Of a stretch of DNA of 64,000 nt, positions 57,933-64,000 are shown one piece after another. This stretch comes from Epiperipatus broadwayi. Taxonomy: Eukaryota > Onychophora > Udeonychophora > Euonychophora > Peripatidae. The position numbers were made by a program, and so were the translations under genes. The first letter of the stretch is position 1. Every line of letters starts with the position of its first letter. Where the stretch lies: NCBI GenBank assembly GCA_028023455.1, contig JAQFVV010012396.1, forward strand, positions 9,528,085-9,592,084, in the 5' to 3' direction. A model generated the notes under the pieces. It made no database searches, was not told the DNA's origin, and saw only the letters and a list, made by a program, of their open reading frames with translations.

Positions 57933-59663
57933 TTGGATGCCTTGCAAGCTAATACCAACTGTCCTTCCTCTCCAGAGAAGTTTGGTACATAATTGGTTGA
58001 TTTTATTTTGGAACTGTTTAGACATTTTTACGAATGGAAGATAATATGAGATTTTTGCAATTATGATCATGTTGAGGAGGCCAACCTTTCCATATAATGA
58101 AAGGTATACTCTAGAGAGTGACGTGGTGATGGCTTCAGTTGAATGGAGGATTGCATCTTGAATCTCTCTTGCCATTGCAGTTGGTGTTTTGAAGATTGGG
58201 AAACCTAGGTATCTTTGGGGTTTTGCAGAAAAGGGAGAGTTAATTTGTTTACCAGACATAATCTTCCAGATGGAAGATTTGTTAAAGTTTATTTGTAGGC
58301 CAAGTTTTGCTGTATTTCTGTTTAAGATGTTCATGAGATGGGGAAGGTATTTAATGGTGGGAAGAACAACCATGATGTCATCTATGTATGCAAATACATT
58401 GAAGTTTTTATTGAGAGAGGGAAGGAAAATTTCAGGGAGGTTTTTTTCTATATCCATCAGAAGAGGGTTGATGTATGCTGTGAAGAAAAGGGCACTGAGT
58501 GGAGATCCTTGAGGGATCGACTTGTATGGCTTGAAGCCTGGTGTGATCTTGCCATCAAGAGAGAGAAAAATCTCTCTGTTGTTGAGCAGATTGCTGATCA
58601 TCTGAACAATCCCGGCTGGAATGTCGCATTCCAACAGAATATCCAGGAGGATATTTATCTGGACTGAATCAAATGCTGCCACAACATCCAGCTGGACAGC
58701 AATAGGTTTTGATTTACGATGTCCTCTGATGTAATTGAATAGTGCAGTTACATTGGACATAGCATGCGAGGTTGATGATCCCTTTTTTCCATATTGGTTT
58801 GACAAGATATGGCTAAGGATTTGAGTTTGGATTTGATCTTTAATGACTGACTCAATTATCTTGATAAGCAATGGGGTCATGGAAATTGGCCGGATATTGT
58901 TAATGTCGTTTAGTGGTTTTGCTTTTTTAATAAAAGGCATGAGTGCCACTGGGTAAAGATCTGTTATGTTTCTGTTGCCGGAGGCTAGGTGATCAATCAT
59001 TTTTTTAATAATTGGCACAGTGAATTGACTGAGGTGTTTGAGAAGGAAATTTGGGATGCCATGAAGGCCAGGATGAACGCTGTCAGGGAGAGATGTTATC
59101 TTTTTGATTTGGATTTCTGTGATGCCATGTTTGCCGGGGTCACCAGCATCCAACCAGCTGTTTATAGGAGGAGTGACATCTTTTTGCATTAATTGGCAGA
59201 ATTTTTTGCTGATGTGCTGCATCATTGGAAAGCCAACGAGATCGGTTCCATTAGAATTAATGAATAAGGGCGTGATTTGTTTTCTATTGTACCCCAGTGC
59301 CCATCTAAGGTAGTCTCTCGTCCAGCAGTGTTGTTGTGCTAAGAAGCATTTGGCTCTTCTGATGGATATATATTCTGCAAGGGACTTTTGCTTGATTTTG
59401 TAGAGATTTTTAAGGAAGATGATTTTTTCTGTATTTGTGAAATTTTGCTGTAAAGCTTGAAGTTGTATATTAATGTCTGTTAGATCATTTAGAAGGCCAT
59501 TAGGTCCTTTGATTTTCCTGGCGTGGTGATTTAATATGGATTGTAGTATTCCGATGAAGGAAAACCAGCCCTCCTCAGCAGGAAGAGAAAGGATGGTTAT
59601 TTTCTGGAAAAGGATGTATGCCTCAGATACTATCGCTTCGGTCATATTTGATTGGGTGATCAT
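57930..59663 (-). pseudogene. LINE ORF2, reverse transcriptase
   Basis: 577 codons from ATG 59661-59663 to TGA 57930-57932. The first ~240 residues are the linker. RT motifs follow in order: NNIRPISMTPLLIKIIESVI (about 255-274), motif A LDVVAAFD (325-332), motif B QGSPLS (385-390), motif C AYIDDI (425-430) and YLGFPI after it. The catalytic aspartates in A and C are all present. The palm box is Y-I-D-D where most LINEs have Y/F-A-D-D. Copies element RNA into DNA at a nicked target in the nucleus (family knowledge). Its ATG overlaps the stop of the endonuclease frame as ATGA; in its own frame a TAA lies four codons upstream. Confidence 0.85.
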
Positions 59664-60364
59664 CGCATGGTTTTACCAGGTCCATCAATACGTGCAGGGA
59701 TTGAAATAGGTGTAAGTTGTAAGATTAGAGCCATATGATCAGAGAAAGCAACAGGGGCCAAGGTTGCATCAAGGTTGAAATGGAGGTCTGGGGTGTAGTA
59801 AACCAAATCAATCAGGGACTTTTTAGTTTTAGTATAGAAAGAGTAGGCTTTGGGAGGGAAGAAGCCCTCTCCACACATTAATCTGTGATTTATTAGATGC
59901 AAAAATCTCTTGTTGAAGTCATTGTATGTGGTGTTAAAGTCTTCCAGAAGAATAGTAGGGGAGGCTCTGTTAGCATTGATGGCATTTAGGATGTGGATTA
60001 TTTTTAGATATTGAAAGGTGTCTTTGGCTGTATATATATAAGCTATGATGATCGGATAATCCCAATAGTCTATTTCTATGATAATAATATTGGCATCTAG
60101 GAATAGAATGCTAAAACTGTTTGGTGGGGTTGACTTGCTGAGAAGAATACCGACTCCACCTGAAGCAGAATGGCCTATGGAAAATCTAGTAAATCCGAGA
60201 GTTGAGAGAAGAGATAGTATTTTATGATCGGTCTTATGGTGATATTTAGTTTCACCCATAAGAAGTATATGAGGGGAGCAGAGCGAGAGCCAGTTTTTAA
60301 TAGCTAGAACTCTATCAATTGAGTTGATGCTGCGAATGTTAATGCCAGCAATTTTGCAGAACAT
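59660..60364 (-). pseudogene. LINE ORF2, apurinic-type endonuclease
   Basis: 234 codons. AP-endonuclease motifs are in place: GINIRSI (N9), GETK (E38), GGVGILLS (69-76), the EDFN version of GDFN (D142, N144), IDLVYY (D186) and SDH (208-210). These form the metal and phosphate site that nicks target DNA. The usual glycine before D142 is Glu. The frame ends just after SDH in TGA, overlapping the reverse-transcriptase ATG. Upstream, an in-frame TAA six bases before its ATG separates it from the last ORF1 segment, which uses the same frame. It may be natural termination-reinitiation or a result of decay. Confidence 0.8.
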
Positions 60365-60370
60365 GATAGA

Positions 60371-60825
60371 TTAATCCAAACCATCCTCAGCAAAGTGTAC
60401 CAAGTCAATGTGGGACATCTCCATGTTAATGAGGTCTGATGTTGTTTGGCAATCAGAGTCTTGTGATTGAATTTGTGGATGGATTGGTGATATAGTTGTT
60501 GGTTGAGGAAATGCATTCGTGAAGTCTTCGGTGTCTGATGAAGTAGTGTAATCTGTCTGAGATTCGTCAGAAGGATCAATGGTATCAATGGCTGTAGGAT
60601 CCATGTTTTTCCTCTTTTTTTCTATGGATTTGCGAGGCTTTGTGCTTGATATATCTGAAATTTTTTTGTTAGAGGGTGGAGGTGAGTAATGTATCAGATG
60701 GGCGCTATCATCACCAGAGCTTGATTTATCTGAATGAATTGATTTTCTTTTAATTTTCTTATTTGTATTTTGGGTATTTGTTGTGTCGGTTTTTTGAGGG
60801 TTTTGAAGTTTAATAGTGTTTTTTC
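60371..60825 (-). pseudogene. LINE ORF1, C-terminal low-complexity segment
   Basis: Open from a TGA near 60823-60825 to the TAA at 60371-60373, about 150 codons, rich in Ser, Thr, Asn, Asp and Lys. The ATG at 60602-60604 is internal. It continues the preceding ORF1 frame after a one-base shift at an A run near 60825. The acidic end is followed after six bases by the endonuclease ATG. Confidence 0.65.
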
Positions 60826-61623
60826 ATTTTCCTGTTCTTTTGATAAAAGTGTTTTTTTATTGTTATAGGAATTTGTTTTAAATTTTAGACCTGAGTCATT
60901 TTCGGTTTGCTATAACTGTTGGGAAACATTAACTATGCTGACTTTCGGGTTGAGTGTTTGATAGATCTTTTCATCTGGATGGTTAATTATTGCAGGAGTT
61001 GAAGAATTGAGGACAGTTTGTGGATCACTTTGTTTAGGTTTACTGGACTTAACTGACCCAAATGAAGATGTATCAATGGTTTTAGGCTGGGTGGGAGTTG
61101 TTATGGATGGATTGTTTTGAAATTTTTTGAGTGTATTTTCTTCATCGCCTGTATTTTCCTTGCTCTTGTCAGGTGATTTGGTCATATTGCCTTCTTTTGT
61201 ATCAAGAGTTTGGCCTAGTATTGTTTCTCGGGGATTAGTATAATATGTATCGTATGTATGATCTTTAGTCTTATCGGTTTGAGTGATTGGTTTAGGCGCA
61301 GTATCTGTAATTGCTTGGATCTCTGATTCACTACTATTAGTGTAGAGGTTGTCGTTTGTTCTTTCTTGAATATTTTCATTTTGAAAGATAGGTTTGGATG
61401 TGAAAGGGTTTGTTGGAGGATTTATTTGAATCAGGTTGTCTGGGTTTGTGAGGTTGCTGATTGAATTAGGCCCATGTGGTGATTGTCTATTTAAGGATGT
61501 GAAAGCCGTGTTAGTAGGTCTACCAGGACATCTGTGAACTTTATTCTTTTTAATACCACAGTGTGTACATATTCTTGCTGCACAATCTTTAATGAGGTGT
61601 GTTCTTTGAAGCAGAAGAAACAT
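60826..61623 (-). pseudogene. LINE ORF1, zinc-knuckle and Ser/Thr-rich part
   Basis: From about 61610 down, the frame gives HLIKDCAARICTHCGIKK with HRCPG, i.e. the second half of a first knuckle and a following C-x2-C...H-x2-C. A long Asn/Thr/Ser/Pro/Lys-rich linker follows. A TAG at 60910-60912 (probably from CAG) interrupts it, after which the same frame runs on for about 30 codons. Confidence 0.7.
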
Positions 61624-62052
61624 TGTGGATGTACTCCCCTGAAAGTCAAAACCATAGGAGAGCCTCTTGCAGTAATAATAGTGGGTATATCAGTGGGTAT
61701 AATGTTTTTCTTCAATGTAAGTGTGAAGATAACTGTATTGGACAGGATTTGATCTTCACAGTGAGGGTTTAATAGGTGTTTAAATTTGCTAACTGAACCA
61801 TAATTAATAAGGATGTCTTGTAGTTCTTGTTCTTTCAAGTGGGCAAGGCAGTTTTGGATTCTGCCGGATAGTGTAACAGGACGGTTTATATCTATGGAGC
61901 ATAGTATAAAATTTCCTAAAGATCTGTATTTATTTTTAAAGTTCATACGATCTGCCCACGTTTTAAACTCAACGATAACAAAACGATTCCCAATAGCCTA
62001 TATAAATAGTTTGCTAACTACTACAGCGATAAGTCGTTAATCTTAGCCATAA
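61600..62052 (-). pseudogene. LINE ORF1, N-terminal part
   Basis: The frame upstream of the shift near 61610 holds GNRFVIVEFKTWADRMNFK, a long stretch with LKEQELQDILINYGSV, then ITARGSPMVLTFRGVHPQC and FFC, the start of the first zinc knuckle. The pattern (RGxP-V-F-RG-x-C-x2-C) is typical of gag-like ORF1 proteins of Jockey/I-type LINEs, which bind element RNA. A TAG lies about 18 codons before the ATG 61944-61946, and an earlier ATG (near 62050) is now out of frame. Confidence 0.7.
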
Positions 62053-62055
62053 CAA

Positions 62056-64000
62056 ATCAACAATGTGCTCTATATAAGTTCCCTCTAGAACATCTATACA
62101 GTCTAATCAATCAAAAACAATTAGGCAGAGGCATTCATATGATTCTTAATCATCCCAATGACCGCTATGTTATCGTTAATTCTTTACTGTTAATTGCAGA
62201 CTTATTGATAGTATGAGGGTTATTTTATTTTTTATTTCTCTGTCTAGATTTCTTACTCTCTTTTTACATCAGTTTCTGAAAATTCTTTGTCAAAATTTGT
62301 TTCATCATAATTGTTCTCACTAGAATTTTCTGAATCCTCATAAAAATTAGAATTTATGGACAATACTCTATCAGAGACAATCCAGAACTTGGGAGTATTA
62401 TTTGGAATATCATTGATATCTTATAAGAGAGAGCTATCAGTAGTTTTTCATAGGAATATGTTATCATCTTTCAGATCCAAATATAACTTTCAATGTGTAA
62501 AAAAATGATTTTCAAGTGATAATTTTTCAGTCTTTTCATATTCAATTTATTATTCTGTTGAGCAAAAATTACTTTCCTTTTAATCAAGTTACTAAAGTCT
62601 TTGATTATTCTTTTTAGTTAATTCACTAATACCCTCAGTAATATGTCAATAATTAAAAGTCCAAATAAATAATTTTAGTATGTAATAGATATTAAAATTT
62701 AATACCACTAATATATATTTCTAAAAAGCTTTTATAAATCCAAAGTTATCTATAGTTAGCATAAGACTAATGTTACTAAAATATATATTATTGTCCAAGT
62801 TTTTAATTTTAATGCAATAATCATTTTTATCTTGGAGTACATTAGTTTATAATTTTTTCAATAATCTATACTTGTAAATAAGTGTTGCACATGTGCTTTA
62901 GATTTTAACTATAAAATGAATGAATACTAACACTTCAAACACATGATAAAGTCTTTGGAAAAGATAGAATGGCCATCTATCTTTTCGAACCCAAATGTTT
63001 TTATATGGGCAAATTTTAAGTGTTTGAAAGTGAGAGCATGAAGATATTAAATAATGACTTTAAATTATTTTTACATGCTTGAATGAATGACGCTGGTAAA
63101 ATTTACTAGAATTTACGATATGTCATTCTTATTTGAAATTAAATGTATGTAAATAAGTCAATTATTTTGTATAGCGTGATGTTTATAAACTGTAATATTA
63201 CAATAATCTATGCTTGTAAGTGCTATTATAATATGAATGTTTTTATCTTGACTACTAACTATAATATAGTATATTAAAAGTCATTGTGTTGGGTGTGTTC
63301 TTTCCTAAACAAAGCATTTGGGATAATTATTCTAGGTACTGTGAAAAATTCAATGTTAGCTAATTATTTGAGTTTACAGCACAAATACCATTATTTTGAT
63401 CAATTTTTGTTCTAAGTTACTAACTTGTACTATAAAATCTTCCACCAAAACAAGTAGTCTTTTATTGGTATTGAGATAATAATGTTATTCACTACTAGTA
63501 TGAGTAAATAAAATGACCATAGATATGATTGCACAAACTAAATTATAATATTATTAGACATTCATTAATCATCAAGGTAGATTTTGCATCAAATCTAACA
63601 CCAATCAGTCTCCTTTCACTGGTCAATATCTTTTCCAAAAAAATGTAGCTATCTACCTATCTATTAAATTATCTTGAACTAAAAAAGATTTTTACTAAGA
63701 ATAATTATATCAATCTTAAATTTTGAGAGCTCCTCAGTTACTAATGCTGTCATCTATACTAATCTTGAAGAGTTTGTTTTCATAAACTTATGCCATTTTA
63801 TATAACGTTATATAAACATTTGATATTGATCATGTATTATTTATATAATTTTTCTCTTATTAAATGTTCGTATTAAATCAAAGAAATTGCAATAAATCTC
63901 AAATTTGTTTTCAATCTAAGATTTATTATTAAATGAGAGTCATCTAATGTATGGAGCAGATTTGAATTAAAAATTGTGCCTTAAACATATTTGTTTTTGC
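62056..64000. other. AT-rich region, no gene supported
   Basis: A diverged relative of the 32-kb foldback arm is recognisable at about 62935-63075 (GGCCATCTATCTTTTCG, AAATGTTTTTATATGGGC, GAGCATGAAG). CAATAATCTAT-CTTGTAA occurs at about 62862 and again at about 63200. Nothing else recognised. Confidence 0.35.

Larger units (their letters stand above)
57110..62055 (-). mobile_element. LINE (non-LTR retrotransposon), nearly full length, inactivated
   Basis: On the minus strand a gag-like ORF1 with zinc knuckles is followed by an AP-type endonuclease, reverse transcriptase and C-terminal CCHC region. The block is visibly richer in G+C than its surroundings on both sides. Disruptions are few: frameshifts near 61610 and 60825, nonsense codons near 60910 and 57930, and a frame change at 59660. 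It therefore seems much younger than the other LINEs here. The domain set suggests the Jockey/I group. The 3' end lies shortly after 57141; no poly(A) tail or target-site duplication was identified. The 5' end is uncertain: an ATG followed by AKINDLSL at about 62050 may be the original ORF1 start. Confidence 0.85.

Noticed and set aside
58189-59313. Plus-strand frames opposite the LINE (58189, 58338, 58989, 59104)
   Set aside because: Antisense shadows of the reverse-transcriptase frame.

Overview
The window reads as a very AT-rich invertebrate animal genome segment (estimated by eye at roughly 70% A+T or more). Evidence for a metazoan is an ankyrin-repeat/SOCS-box (ASB-type) gene with a spliced exon, tRNA-derived SINEs, several LINE clades, Penelope-like elements (PLEs) and an LTR element. 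No lineage can be fixed from the sequence alone. Only one convincing host gene is visible; nearly everything else recognisable is mobile DNA in various stages of decay.

Layout. 0-4 kb: no recognised gene. 4-13 kb: a 0.5 kb spacer-less palindrome, five tRNA-type SINE copies with target-site duplications (TSDs), an RTE-type LINE remnant, two copies of a palindromic retroposon family (called Pal-1 here), and a second palindrome with a 13-bp TSD. 14-26 kb: LINE remnants, two more Pal-1 copies and a PLE remnant. 26-32 kb: a further palindrome, a ~120-bp tandem array and relatives of Pal-1 (Pal-2). 32.7-34.2 kb: the ASB-type exon on the minus strand, with a large foldback right behind its 3' end. 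36-43 kb: a Pal-2 array, then what looks like a complete non-autonomous LTR element (LTRs 36911-39913 and 41387-43043); the left LTR carries a 1.35 kb DNA transposon and the right LTR preserves the empty site. 44-56 kb: LINE and PLE fragments, foldbacks and microsatellites. 57.1-62.05 kb: a comparatively young, more GC-rich LINE on the minus strand with ORF1, endonuclease, reverse transcriptase and C-terminal zinc-finger regions, broken by a few stops and frameshifts.

The most interesting signal is that Pal-1 and Pal-2 carry what look like type-I hammerhead ribozyme cores: CTGANGA, a short hairpin, GAAAC, a 2-bp helix III and a GTC/GTA/GTT site, closed by a 5-6 bp helix I whose pairing is kept by covariation between copies. 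These elements are flanked by 13-14 bp TSDs. One locus has two cores in direct orientation about 410 bp apart, as in retrozymes. PLE fragments, whose relatives are known to carry hammerheads, lie in the same window. Self-cleavage is a prediction, not shown here.
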